NCBI RefSeq assembly: GCF_019649055.1
Contig: NW_026570232.1
Coordinates: forward strand, 1,736,001 to 1,800,000
Length of the DNA: 64,000 nucleotides
Direction: 5' to 3'
From: Paramacrobiotus metropolitanus
Lineage: Eukaryota; Tardigrada; Eutardigrada; Parachela; Macrobiotidae
Shown piece by piece: positions 1 to 10,966 of this stretch. Position numbers and translations under genes: made by a program. The stretch's first letter is position 1, and each line of letters opens with the position of its first letter. The notes beneath the pieces are model-generated. The model was not told the DNA's origin. It made no database searches and was given only the letters and a program-made list of their open reading frames with translations.

Positions 1-2945
1 CACGCTGTCAAGTTGTTCAGTGCGCTGTTCAATCCGCTTTCCTCTCGGAATGTGCTGGACATGGACGCGTTCTCTTTATTGGTAAGTCAATTAATTCTTC
101 TGTGACATTCACGTGATGGGCAGTGCTTTGAACAACGCTGTTCTGCACAAAAGAGTTTCGTATTAGTTTCATGGGTTTGTTTTTGTTTTGTAAATTTCTA
201 GAAATTCGTGAAATTGGTGGTTGAAACCAGCGGACTACTATAAGTGGTGATTCTTTTTCACTTGTGTTTTGTCTGTAGATTAATTGTACTCACGCTTTTC
301 CGTGGCTGCCGTGGAGCGAAGAGGGCTTCACGGCTCCGTACGTCGACGCCCCAGTGTGCCGGTTGCCGGTTGGCGACAGTTTTGACCATCATCTGCTGGT
401 TATCGTTTATTTGCTGCATATTCTCCAAGTGTTCAAGAGCGTATCATACGACATTGTGGAGAGGTCGGATAGCGATGCTTCCCATTCTTCATCCAAAGAT
501 CCGACATTGCGGAAACTGTATGCGGCGTTCGTGCACAGGTAATTAATGAGTGGGAACGAAATAGCGCTGAATTAGATGGCATTGTAGTGTGATCGCACGC
601 AATACAATAAAAAAGTAGACACGTGCTTGTGTGCTGTCAAATAGTAATTATTTCAGTCTGCAATCGTACAGTCATATGCATGCCTTTTTTTGTACATGCC
701 TTCTTCAACTGAACGCAGTTTGGGAGGTTGTTGTCTTGACTCGTGTTAGCGGTCAATCTGCATTTTGCATCAGTTTATAATTTGCTTCGCTATGTTGCAA
801 TTAGAATTCTTTCTGGTGTCTCTAAACGTGCTGTATAGGTTGCGTAACTTGCGTTTTGACTTGAACAGCTGATTTTCCTTTTTAGATTAAGCGGCAGCGA
901 TGTAACCGTTCAAGTGCCACCCAATTTAGAGCGAATTATTCAGGAGCGGACGTGGCCATTTCTACGATGTTGTGCAATATTTTATCATTTTATCACTGGA
1001 ATACCGGCTAGCGAAGCTTTGAAAGCTGAAGGACGTGAGTACACGTTTGCAGTTTTTGTGAACTAAGCAACGATGGTTTTTGTTTACATACTATAATCGA
1101 GATAATTGTGGAAAAATTTACGATAAAATTTCTTCTGAGTCTTATTGGTTATGGCGAAGTCTGTACGTACTGTTTGTTGGTTTGTACAGAGACGTCCGAA
1201 TCGGAATCTGCGGATTTGATGGCTTATCTGGGATTGCCAAACTCGGTAACCGTTCTCCTCGATGAAAATCCCGCTTTAAATGACCTAGTTCACAGGTGAG
1301 ATGTGGCAAAAATTGAGTAATAATTGATTGGTTTAAATTTTTGATAGAATGGACTTGATAATTGAAAGTCATGGTTAATTTTTGGTGCAGATGGATATTT
1401 AATGTCGGTGGTCCTGGCCGTTCTGGAAAGATCAGGTGAACTGACTGACAGTAAGATATCTGCGAGAACTCGTCGACAATGGCTTCGAGATTTTGTGTTT
1501 CGTTTAATAACTAATTTTGAAAACTCGAACATGTGATGTTTCATCGTTGATAAAAAGGAAGCAGGCCTAATGTATTTGGTTGTTAGCAGCTTACCCCATC
1601 CATTCCCGTCGTTTGCCCCATTACCGCACGATTACACGGACGTCATTAACCGTGCTTCCCAGAACAGGTTGGTAAAGAGTTCAGTTTACTTTTAATTCGA
1701 AATTGTTCATAAATTTTTTATAATAATTAAAAACTGTATTCGCGTAAGATAATGAGAGAATGCGCAGTCATCAGTGTTTACGACTGGATCTTTTAGAGGT
1801 ATAAGGTTTAATTGGATTTGTTGTATGAATACTGTTACTTACTGATATCATCCTTTTTGGAATTTGTAATTGAATTGGTATTTTTGTCAAGTCATCGTTC
1901 CTAATGAATACCTGTGCGCGATTCGTGAAAAACCTAACAATCGTAAGAATTGTAGTGCTACAGTGAATATGTGGTTGCAGCGGATGCCGGGTGGAAGCGG
2001 ACGACCGCCGCTCGCCAGCCATGTGTTTGGTTTGCGGAGCATTACTATGCTCGCAGAGCATGTGCTGCCAGTACAAACTGGACAACCAGACCGTCGGCGC
2101 GTGTGCCTTCCATGCCGCTATCTGTGGAGCTGGAACGGGCATCTTTCTCAGGTGCTTTACTTGTGCTTTTCAGCGCTATGCTTTAATCAGTAACATACTC
2201 GCCACTGGATATGCCGCTTGGTCCTGGGATAAAACTAGGATTTTCTGCATTTGTATACTGCGCATTTCATTACTTCATCAGTTCGTTGTTTTTGACCTGC
2301 TTAAAGCGGTATGCAAAAACAAAACTTGATTTAAAATTACGGCGTGCGTCGCACTTCTTACCATTAGTTGCGCTTTACCACTGAAAGATGTAGTGTGTTG
2401 ATTTCGTTCTTGATTAGCAATACGTGATGTTCGGACCTGCTTCTTTCAGTGATTTTCTTTTTGGGATATCAATTGTATGCTCTTGTTACAGAGTGCGCGA
2501 AAACCAAGTGTTGATGCTTCATGGAACTAACAAAGGCTGCTTTGGAGCGTCGCCCTATGTGGATGCGTACGGTGAACCTGATCCATTTCTACGGTAAGCA
2601 AATCAGGGGAAGAAAAAGTTAGTTGCAACAATAACCATTACCTCTGCTGAATCGTACATTGGTCCACCGTCCGCGTGATATCTGTTGATCTACATGATAG
2701 GCGAAACACAACGGAAATGTTAATTGCTTTACACACGTCCCGTATCGCGACGCCGGTTGTCCCGTTTGGTTGGGTTACACTTACATTGTGTTGTTTTTGA
2801 CAGACGCGGCAATCCGCTGCATTTGAGTGTGGAACGGCTGGAGCAGCTGCACCGGCACTACATGCACCACGACGTGGCCGACGAAGTGTCCCACGCGATG
2901 GACCAGAACGGCACGCTGGCCGGCTTTGACTGGTTTCATTTCTAA
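1..2945 (+). CDS. UBR2-like: E3 ubiquitin-protein ligase UBR1/UBR2 homologue (N-recognin), C-terminal part, nine exons
   Basis: This is the 3' end of an N-end-rule E3 ligase; the UBR box and RING lie off the left edge. Exons with consistent phases: 1-81, 279-538, 886-1034, 1190-1295, 1391-1435, 1590-1667, 1981-2151, 2492-2593 and 2804-2945, giving 377 residues before TAA at 2943-2945. The C-terminal domain is the clearest part. It has a cysteine-rich stretch reading MCLVCGALLCSQSMCCQ followed by VGACAFHAAICGAGTGIFLR, then NKGCFGASPYVDAYGEPD, and RGNPLHLSVERL before a final GFDWFHF. All of these line up in order with the end of vertebrate UBR1/UBR2. The upstream segment WPFLRCCAIFYHFITG also fits the family. 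The 45-nt exon 1391-1435 is the least certain call; it is supported by phase and by its opening Trp. UBR1 versus UBR2 cannot be decided. Confidence 0.93.
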
Positions 2946-4118
2946 ACTCTTCTGCTGGTTTCCCTTGTTTGCTTTGTTGTTACCGTTACGGCTTAGGAAT
3001 GGTTTTATGGAATGGTTATATTATTTCAATTTTACCTGGACTTTTATTCATTTTGAAGGGTACGTTGCGTGCGAATTTGATCTGATTTGCGGGTGTTGTT
3101 TTTTTGATTGTGCTTCAGTGACCTCTCCTGACTCTTCCCCTCGGCGTTCTTTTGTTTCGCGTCCAGTGTTTCCTGTTGTGATAAATTGATAATGATGATA
3201 AATATTGATGGTAATTAAGAATATGCTTGCATGGTGAGTTATGGATGGTATTTATACGCTGACCGTTTGTCTGCGATACGTTGGTTCAACTTGGTAGGTT
3301 TACTGCACAAGTGCGCTGCTGTATTAGTGCAGGCTGTGCAGCCGGCGGAAGATTCTTTCAGTCCTTCAATCCCACGCTACAATATTATTATCCTAGGCGG
3401 ATGTATCTGCTCCGTTGTGAAACAGATACATGATGGCAAACTGATGATGATTTATAGGCAGCAGCCAACTAAAAGAACAACAAGAAAGCATTCACGGTCA
3501 CACTTCGTGGACCAAAACAATTTCAGTTCAAATACTGAAGGAATACTGTTGCCGTGGGCTGCGTTTTGACTTGAAAACTTGAATGATCAAATAACTTGGG
3601 TTTCGAGTCGACAGTATGCGAAGCTTGCCTACAAATGCACTGTCGTACATTTGTTAAAGTTTTAATATCGTTAAACTTGTGTGCATTTTGTAGTGCAGGG
3701 GTATTCAGGCGGCCAGTCATCGGTGGCTGTTGTAATGTGTGATACAATCGATGTACATACATACGAGTATTGTTCAGTACGAGTACAGTCTGTACGTCAT
3801 CAATGACGCAGTGTCGCACTTCTTGATTGACCAAGTTCCGAATTTTCTTTTACTTTCTTTTTCAAGATTCCGATACAGAGCGTTAAACTTTATTATTGTC
3901 AGACTTGTTGCTGTCTTTTTTGGTATTAACTGGTCACAAAATTTGGAGTTTAGTATAATCCCTGGATTGAGGTTTTGTTTGAGATTTCTGTAAGATACTG
4001 CAGGACAACCTGGAACAGTAACACGCCAGCTGGCTGTCCGATTTCTTGCCAGGTGCTCAAATTCTGATCCACTCTCCCGATCTGTGTTTTCCCAAATCCG
4101 GCGCATTCTGTCTTTGCC
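2946..4118. other. 3' flank of the UBR gene and intergenic DNA
   Basis: The stretch is T-rich just after the UBR stop and AT-rich beyond it. Open frames on both strands (for example 3231-3569 plus, 3774-4106 minus) have no recognisable motif and look like chance. No clear polyadenylation signal was identified. It probably contains the UBR 3' UTR and the promoter and 5' UTR of the next gene. Confidence 0.5.
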
Positions 4119-5850
4119 ATGAATCAGCGCCTGCTCCCGGAGCCGGACAGCCTGGCGGAATTCGAGAAGCGCCTGGTGGATCCGCTGGCCGATCCGAAGC
4201 CGCGTGTGCCGCGCAGCCTGCAGCTAGCCACCGTCAACGTCCAACTGGCCCCCCTCGACTACTCCCGCAAATCATCCCTGCCGCGCTGCGTGCCCACTGG
4301 TGGTCGCACGTCCTCGCAACTGCAGCGCGCCGACTCGCAGACGGTATCCACCAACACCACCCTCCTCATGGCCGATGTCTCCTTCGACCCGTACGCCAAC
4401 GCCACACCGTCGCCCACATTCGACGAGCACCTGTCTGGCCAATCAGCTGCAGGTCAGGTTCCAGTTTATCTGAGTGCGTGCCTTTCTTTGATATTGCAGC
4501 TTTTGCTATAATTAATACCGTTTTTTTATGCTGAACGTTAACTTTGAAACTTCCACTAATTTCGTTCCTATAGCAAATTCTTCCGCTAATTTAAATAAAT
4601 GAATGTACTCTGTAAATATATGATTAAATTCTGTATAAATATTATTAATGCCACAGTTAAAAGTTTTCCCCCAATAACAGTGCGAAGGACCCCAAATTCT
4701 TTAAATGTACAATAATAGTCAATGCACTGTGTAATCGCAAATTTTATTTGTGAAATTAATTAATTTTATCTTTGTGATTGCAGCTGGCAATTTTTACGGT
4801 TTATTTTTCGAGTTTGATTATTGAGTTGGCTTGACTAATTTCTTTGCGGTTTTAAAACGGTTTCCCAGTTTAAACCAGCACAGGAAGTACCATGCCTAAA
4901 AACAGCATACGGAGCATTTTGTAGTGGATTTTTACGAGGAATATGTTGTATCAGTTTTAGCGAAAACGTTAACTTACCCAACATTGTACGTTGTCTGAAT
5001 GGATTGGTAACCGTCGTAGATCCACCAGCGAAATGGATTCCTTCAGATGAGATGGCCGAGTGGATTTGCCAGCGCAAGCCGTTCACAATTGCAGAACTGT
5101 TCCTGTTGTACCGGTATTTTAGCAGCAAAGAGTGACGGTATCCCGTTCTTCAGCTCTATAGTCATATTAAAGTTGCAAATTAGTTGCTCCAAGTTGGAAG
5201 TTTTGTTCAAAGAGAGTGGGTTTTTCCTGGAGTTTTTGTTTAATTTTTTGTGATTTTCTGAATCTGGTCTGTGCTTTCGGTGGGGCGTACGAATGTCCTG
5301 GCGAAAGCTGAGCTGAGTCCTGCACCGGTTGGACAAGTGTTTCGGTTTTGTTTAATGTACAGTGTGTTGCATTTAGTGGTCCGGACTTTGTAGTTTTTTC
5401 TGTATTTGCCATGTTTATCCGGCAGTACTGTGACTATTTACTGTCACAGTATCGTCCTGCCGGTCCTGGGTCCTGGTACAGTGCAGATGCATATATATAA
5501 CAATAATAATATAACTTTTTATGGACGAAGTCCTAATAAAATCCGTTTCCACATTACGTTATGTCGATGGTGAATCTGAATAGTAGGAGTACAATGCTGT
5601 AAAAGTAATGGAAAACAAAACTGGAAAAGTTTTAGCTGTTTCAGACAGTCCCAACGTTCTTTCATTAAGACGCATGTCGGTTCATTTTCGGTTACAGCAG
5701 TGCCTTCCCGCGCCGCCAGCATTGCAGTGCTGACACATCTGCCGGCAGCTGCCGCACTGTTACCGGACGGCGCGTACTCCACACTGCCGCTGCCGAAAGT
5801 GCACCCTCCATGCGCCAGAGGAGTCAAGTGTTCCGGATGTCATCATTAAC
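4119..5850 (+). CDS. Unrecognised gene: confident first coding exon, tentative downstream exon(s)
   Basis: I do not recognise this protein. The exon at 4119-4452 is GC-rich against AT-rich surroundings. It starts ATG-AAT-CAG and encodes about 111 residues opening MNQRLLPEPDSLAEFEKRL, followed by a Ser/Thr/Pro-rich segment. It ends at a good donor (gca-g|gtcagg, phase 1). Two downstream continuations fit the phase. One acceptor at 5694-5697 opens a terminal exon 5698-5850 (VPSRAASIAVLTHLPAAAAL to KCSGCHH, TAA at 5848-5850). Another acceptor at 4904-4905 would enter the open frame ending at 5133-5135. They may be alternative ends, or only one may be real. No domain, signal peptide or membrane segment is visible in the first exon. 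The gene call is reasonable; the exon joining is not secure. Confidence 0.45.
4839..5135 (+). CDS. Protein-like open frame (98 codons), candidate internal or terminal exon
   Basis: The frame is open from 4839, after a TAA at 4836-4838, to TGA at 5133-5135. It has no ATG at its start, so it would have to be a spliced exon. The second half reads like a globular protein (WIPSDEMAEWICQRKPF then TIAELFLLYRYFSSKE), with alternating acidic and aromatic residues unlike random translation of this AT-rich DNA. An acceptor-like AACAG at 4901-4905 has the phase to join the exon ending at 4452. The opposite strand is also open here (4835-5128), which weakens the case. No family is recognised. Confidence 0.3.
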   Translation, partial: FLCGFKTVSQFKPAQEVPCLKTAYGAFCSGFLRGICCISFSENVNLPNIVRCLNGLVTVVDPPAKWIPSDEMAEWICQRKPFTIAELFLLYRYFSSKE

Positions 5851-6392
5851 AGCTTGTTCATAACGCGTGCCACTGCACTGCATTACCACTATTTCTTTGC
5901 CGGGTTTGTTATGTAGGTGTTGCAATTTGCAAGCGATAGTTGCCGATTAGCTTTCCAGTTTCCACCATAAAAATGCTCTTTAAACTGATTTGCAACCAAT
6001 TTCAAAGTTCAGTTGCTTTATATTAATTAACTTTTTTAAATTAGTCTGGTGCGTGCAAACGCAGTCAGCTATAGTTAATTTTGTTTCCTTTTCTTATTTT
6101 TATGGCGTTTTGTAGTATTCTTTTAACAAGCACTTGCGAAATAGCCGTCGCATTCGTTTATGGTGAAATTAGATATTAGGAAAATTGTTTATGATTTTTT
6201 TATTGATGCATAGTGACACAAACAGGTCTGAGTGTGTTGTGATGGAAAATAAGCTGAAAAAAGTTAGGCTGTTTCAAAACGATAGATTGGAATTCATTAT
6301 ACCGCACCTACGGTAGCGGCAAGTAGTCAGGAAAATGTGTCATCATCAACAGCCAGCTCTTAATGCGTGCCACTGCACTACATTATCAGATT
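5605..6392. repeat. Diverged local duplication around the tentative terminal exon at 5698-5850
   Basis: Two blocks around the terminal exon recur about 0.5-0.65 kb downstream in the same order. The block beginning atggaaaac at about 5608 resembles the one beginning atggaaaat at about 6242 (both followed by gctgtttca). The block at 5830-5890 resembles 6325-6390; both contain tgtcatcat and then gcgtgccactgcact. The GC-rich middle of the exon is missing from the second copy, so it looks like a decayed partial duplicate. Identity was judged by eye. Confidence 0.5.
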
Positions 6393-7103
6393 TTAGTTAG
6401 CCGTTTCGTGACTAACATGATGCACACCCGATCGTTTATTCCTTACAAGAAACAGCTTCGGCTTCGTCTCCGCGTTTCATCTGGTCTAATTGTAAGGAAT
6501 TGGAAAAAGCCGTGTACCTCTGGCGGGACAAATTTCGTGGAGAAGCAACTGATCAATTTTGATCATTCTCACTGATTTCACGTTCTACTGTTTTTGAATT
6601 TTTAAGAGGTAAAGCTTACAATTAGCGGAATTCTAACGTTGTTGGATCACGCGTGAATCACACAAGATGTATTTAGCCTTGTGAGTGGTAGTATGGTTCC
6701 ACAAAGAACCTTTGAACGCTCTGGAACAGCAAAGAAAGGTCAGCCCTTTTCAGAAAAGTTTTTCCATTCAGCAGTTATCGCTTTGTGTGCAATGTGCACG
6801 GATACAAGGACACTACAGTACTCAGCCGGAAATGATGCGACTTTTTATGACTCTGATGGAATTACTGTGAACAGTTTCCTAGTCCACTCCTGAAATGCGT
6901 TACATGATGACAACGGAACGGATTCTGATCACTTCTAAAGCAATCTTTTATCGTGTAGTTGTGCACGCTTTAACAAAACAGCAACAGTGACTAGCAAAGA
7001 CTCCATTACAGAAATTAAAGTACGAAAACTATCATAGGGTATTTCAATTTGTATGCGAACATTTACTGTGCATGGAACACTAGAGACATTTGAAGTGTAA
7101 ATT
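5851..7103. other. Intergenic DNA, no gene seen
   Basis: Apart from the decayed duplicate near 6240-6392 I see no supported exon. Short frames such as 6363-6575 and 6681-6893 (plus) lack motifs and plausible splice partners. The right end should include the 3' UTR of the minus-strand lipase that stops at 7104. Confidence 0.5.
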
Positions 7104-9530
7104 TTAGGGAAAAAGAATGGAAACAATGTAATCGAGTATAACCGGATCCTTGATCATCTTCAAATGACCGGCGCGGGGAAAGACCATGGATGTGACGGTT
7201 TCGTTTTGCTGCGTTCCCCACCAGCCACAGGCGTCTAAACTGCGCCGATTGACCGTTCCGTCGCCGTCCTCCATCACGACGGTGGGACGACCGCTGGGCA
7301 CACCGAGATTGCTGTACTGGTACGACGCCGGTGTATCCACGCCGGTTCCCGATATACAGTACATCTATAGACAGACGTACAATACATGTGCATGCTCGTT
7401 TTACGCATTTCCTCGCGCTGGATGGATAAGTTGGTTGTATTTCTGATAATCATAAGTTACATGAAAAGTAGTACTGTACTGAACATCAATAACATCGAAT
7501 ATTTTTGTAGCTGACCGGCACTCTGGGTGGCTGCCGACTGTTGGCAATGGGTCGCGTATCCTGGTAGTACTCCCAACCTTCTGGATAACGGATGTCATAA
7601 AAGAACTGACGCAGATTTCCTAATGTGTACGTTCGATCGGCAGTGGACATCAGAACTTCGTCTTGCTTCCACAGCTGGTCGGATGGAAATAGCACGGCAA
7701 TCTAAAGATATTCGCAGTCATGCAGATCTTTCAATATTGTTGTCATGGCTCTACTAATTAAGTAGTAAATTAGAAAACTGCCAGCCACTTCGATGCAAAA
7801 GTTTATGGTTTTGAGCGAAAATGTAGCCTACGTTTTAGTAAATGTAGCCTACACTTGGTTTAGTTCGCAGCACATCCCGCATCCTGCTGTGGCTAACGAT
7901 GTTGATGCCGAGGTCATCACCGGAAGCCACCACCTTCAACGGCTTCACGGCCCCGCCCCACGGTCCCCCCAGGCCGATGAAGCTGGCCACGTATTTATCT
8001 TTCCATTCCTGCGGCTGCTGCTGCAGGAAGTACAACAGATACAGACAGCCCAGGGAATGCGCGATAAAGGTCACCGAGCTGTGATGGTTCAGCTCGTAGG
8101 TCTCTTCGACTAAGTCTTTCAGGGCGACGAAGTATTCATGCTGTTCGTCTATATATCAATGCAAATCAAAATTGTCCACCCGATGAATTAATCAGAGCAA
8201 AAACCAGTTGTATGCTTGCAGTAGCAAGGAGTGGCAACGTACTTTGCGCTTTCCGGAAGTCATAGGGAGCACCTCGAATGGAAACTCCGCGCTGGTAGCC
8301 GAGAGACACAAGGCGCTCTACTAAGTCAGCCATGTATCGCGCTGAAAAAGAGCATAACATACTATACATAGCATCTCCTTTACAATTTTCCGTGTAATGT
8401 AATAAAAACCGGGATACTGTATAAATTGGATACAATTTCAAAATACTCCCTCAACTTAGCAAAGATGCAGAAAAATTGCGGTTGTGTGAAAGATTGCATA
8501 CATTTCTTGAAAGGTTTCCACCGGCTTAAAACTAGAAGTACCACAAAGAAACTGTAAACTTACGGTTAAATCAGGACTCATTGTAATCATAGCGAAGCAG
8601 TTTTTGAACGCACCAGTACTTAATTAACTGATGAAGCTTTATCGTACTATTCTGAAATTCAGTTACCAGTACGAATAGATAAACATTATCAGAAAAATCT
8701 ACAGTCTACAGAATTATCACGTAAAGGTATTGTGATTGCTCAGTGAAAGAACAATTGTAAATACGATTTTGTAAAAGGTTTTGATTCTTGGCTAACGTAA
8801 ATGAAACAGCTGAACGGATTGTATCACTAAAATTTAAGTTTCTCATAAAACCAACGTAAATACGGGGATACATATACTTGTATGTAGCTTGAGCAAGACC
8901 GTATTATATACTGTGTACAACTTGAACCTACACGATGGCAAGGGCTTCGATGTGAGGTATTCAATGGAGCGAGTGCCGCCAAATCCAGGAACACGCGTCT
9001 TTACACCGGGGGAATTCGAGGTCCGTCGGGTGACATTGTCATAAACCAACCTGAATTCGTTATTAAATATAATTTCAGTGTTTTGCAGAATTTGACTTTG
9101 GCGGCGGTACTGATGAGATCAACAAGTCTGTACCGTAATAATTATACGTTACGATAAAGTAATAAAACGTTACGGTAAAGTAATAAAACGTTATGGTAAA
9201 AGTGAAGTCTGTACTGTAATAATTATGCGTTACGGTAAAAGTAAGTACCATAAGCGAATTAAAGACTGATCGTACAGTAAAACAAAAATTTGAAGAATAA
9301 TTCAGCTGACAAATCAGTAATTAATTTTTCTGCTTCAACAAACAAATGTTTGTGTTGTTTCACCGTAAATTATCCACCCAGCAGTCGACGATGGCGGGCA
9401 CAAGGATCTCGATGCCGGCCCATACGTGCTGCCATCCGGTTGTCTTCTTCGGACAATGCCGGAATTTGACGCTTGGCTTGTCCAGCATAGCTTCCAGTGG
9501 GCTTCCGCCATCGCCCGGCACTGTCACCAT
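7104..9530 (-). CDS. PLA2G15-like: Group XV lysosomal phospholipase A2 / LCAT-family acyltransferase
   Basis: The enzyme is an alpha/beta-hydrolase that deacylates phospholipids and transfers acyl groups, normally in the lysosome. Minus-strand exons in transcript order: 9530-9364, 9050-8932, 8341-8243, 8148-7853, 7701-7516 and 7364-7104; phases agree and give 375 residues with ATG at 9528-9530. The order of family landmarks is clear: VPGDGGSPLEAMLDKPSV, then DCWVDNLRLVYDN, RVPGFGGTRSIEYL, RGAPYDFRKAQ, the nucleophile elbow AHSLG, WKDKYVASFIGLGGPWGG, then the acid motif EDGDGTVN and the histidine in AGHLKM. The catalytic Ser, Asp and His are all present. Oddly, the frame is stopped (TGA) directly before the first ATG, so no signal peptide is encoded there. 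An upstream exon joined at the acceptor 9521-9522 is likely but not found. Confidence 0.93.
9117..9245. repeat. Short imperfect tandem repeat in intron 1 of the lipase gene
   Basis: A unit of roughly 20 bp around cgttacggtaaagtaataaa is repeated four times with small changes. It is nested inside a longer unit beginning agtctgta(c/t)(c/t)gtaataatta that occurs at 9126 and 9206. The unit looks like simple replication slippage. Confidence 0.75.
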
Positions 9531-10618
9531 TCAAACACACCGCAATGAACAATGGAAATGCAAATCGCTTCCAAATCTTTTCAACACCTTCCTCATCAAC
9601 ATGAAGTTACTCATAAATTATTCAAAACCGTTAATCATGTTTCTAGTACTTCCATGCATGAATGCAATATTATTTCCAGCGGACGCCATTTGGCTTAAAT
9701 CCATTAGCAAACTTATAATTAGCGAAGCAATAAATGATGCACTGTAGCTTAAACGAAGGTCTATAGTATAGTATTAACTTTATCTGGGATTCTGGGCTAT
9801 ACTACCGAAATTCGCCACACCGTACGTAAGAAATCAAAAGTATTGTATTTAATTTGTTTAAAGTAAGTATTTGACTGGTTGGCATTATACTCGTATATTT
9901 TGTAGGCATGCTAGCGCTATAAATTAAGGATTAATGCGCAAATATTTTATGAACCTTTAAAGTGACTGGTTTGTTTTCGAATTCTATGTAATAATCTTAA
10001 ATTAGTCAAAACTTACAAAGCTCTGTTAATATTATCGTGCGGTTGCATACATCATCCTGTCTGGTTTGGTTAGCATTTTTGTAGTATCATACACTGATGT
10101 GTAAAGTTTAATAGTACGTACAATACTTACTACTCACTGTACAACGCAAAATTTTCAACACAAACAACGCGTTTTTTTGCAATTGCATAATATATCTGTA
10201 AGACTGCATATACTTCCATAATTAGTATCTGTAACTGAATATTTAAAAATCTAAATGATACAATACATCTACATACTGTACTACTACTTTGCTTTACAGT
10301 TGCATTGCATTGTATTTTATGCTCAAGTTTCAATTGATGAACTAAATTAATGGCAGTGTATGGTGGACAAAACGTCGACAGTAGATACAAGTTAACCTTA
10401 TAAATTTTTAGAATATGGTATATACTTTTATTCGGTAGTAGCCATCAACGTAACAATGAATGCCTTTCGCGGTCATACTGCTAAAAGCCTAAAACTGATC
10501 AAAATTTAAATAGTGAAAAATATGCTTGTTATTTTATAAATATGCGCTATTAAAGCAAAGTTAAAGTAGAATACGAATACTTATAAAAATCAAGCAGAAA
10601 ACCCTGCTACTTGTATAA
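9531..10618. other. Intergenic DNA, possibly the 5' end of the lipase gene
   Basis: No supported gene. A minus-strand stretch at about 9532-9590 encodes a hydrophobic run (FAFPLFIAVCLNG) just upstream of the lipase in a different frame and with no ATG, so it is at best suggestive of a lost or misassembled leader. An AATAAA on the minus strand (10427-10432) lies about 190 nt past the stop of the next gene and may be its polyadenylation signal. Confidence 0.4.
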
Positions 10619-10966
10619 TTAGTAATTACGTAGTATGTGTATGTATGCGTGAGCATTTGTCTGGATTTTGGTAAGTAATTTTCGTAGAGTAGGTTGAGAA
10701 TGAATGAATCTATTGCAGCACTTACGGATAATAACGGGCGAATTAATTTGCGTCTGTCTGACGTGCCCTTGCGTATCCGACGGGGAGCCAGCCGCCGCCG
10801 TCAGGCCGTACGCCCCCTCCGGCACACTGACGTCGCCCCCGGAACCCGCCTGCTTCTGGCCGGAGATCTTGTTCTTGAATCTCTCCAACAGTCCGCCATG
10901 GCACAGTGCGCAGAAGACTGCCACCACCAACACAACTAAACTCACACGCTGCCACACTGTAGCCAT
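10619..10966 (-). CDS. Small predicted secreted protein, function unknown
   Basis: ATG at 10964-10966, TAA at 10619-10621, 115 residues if unspliced. The N-terminus is a textbook signal peptide: basic start, long hydrophobic core (VSLVVLVVAVFCALCHG), predicted cleavage near residue 24. The mature start is GLLERFKNKISGQKQ, then Gly/Ala/Ser-rich. The exon is GC-rich down to about residue 65 and AT-rich afterwards. A strong donor (GTAAGT after ATC-C, around residue 82) makes it likely that the true protein is spliced and that the last 30 or so residues shown are intron. No downstream exon could be recognised. The protein may be a small exported peptide precursor or effector; there is no family match. 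Confidence 0.5.
   Translation of the reverse strand: MATVWQRVSLVVLVVAVFCALCHGGLLERFKNKISGQKQAGSGGDVSVPEGAYGLTAAAGSPSDTQGHVRQTQINSPVIIRKCCNRFIHSQPTLRKLLTKIQTNAHAYIHILRNY

Noticed and set aside
244-546. 100-codon frame over the UBR exon
   Set aside because: Wrong frame; the adjacent frame at 279-538 gives UBR-like protein with agreeing splice phases.
5041-5075. tRNA-like gatggccgagtgg (resembles the D-arm of tRNA-Leu/Ser)
   Set aside because: No acceptor stem, anticodon arm or T-arm (ggttcgaat) follows at the right distance; the bases are part of an open reading frame.
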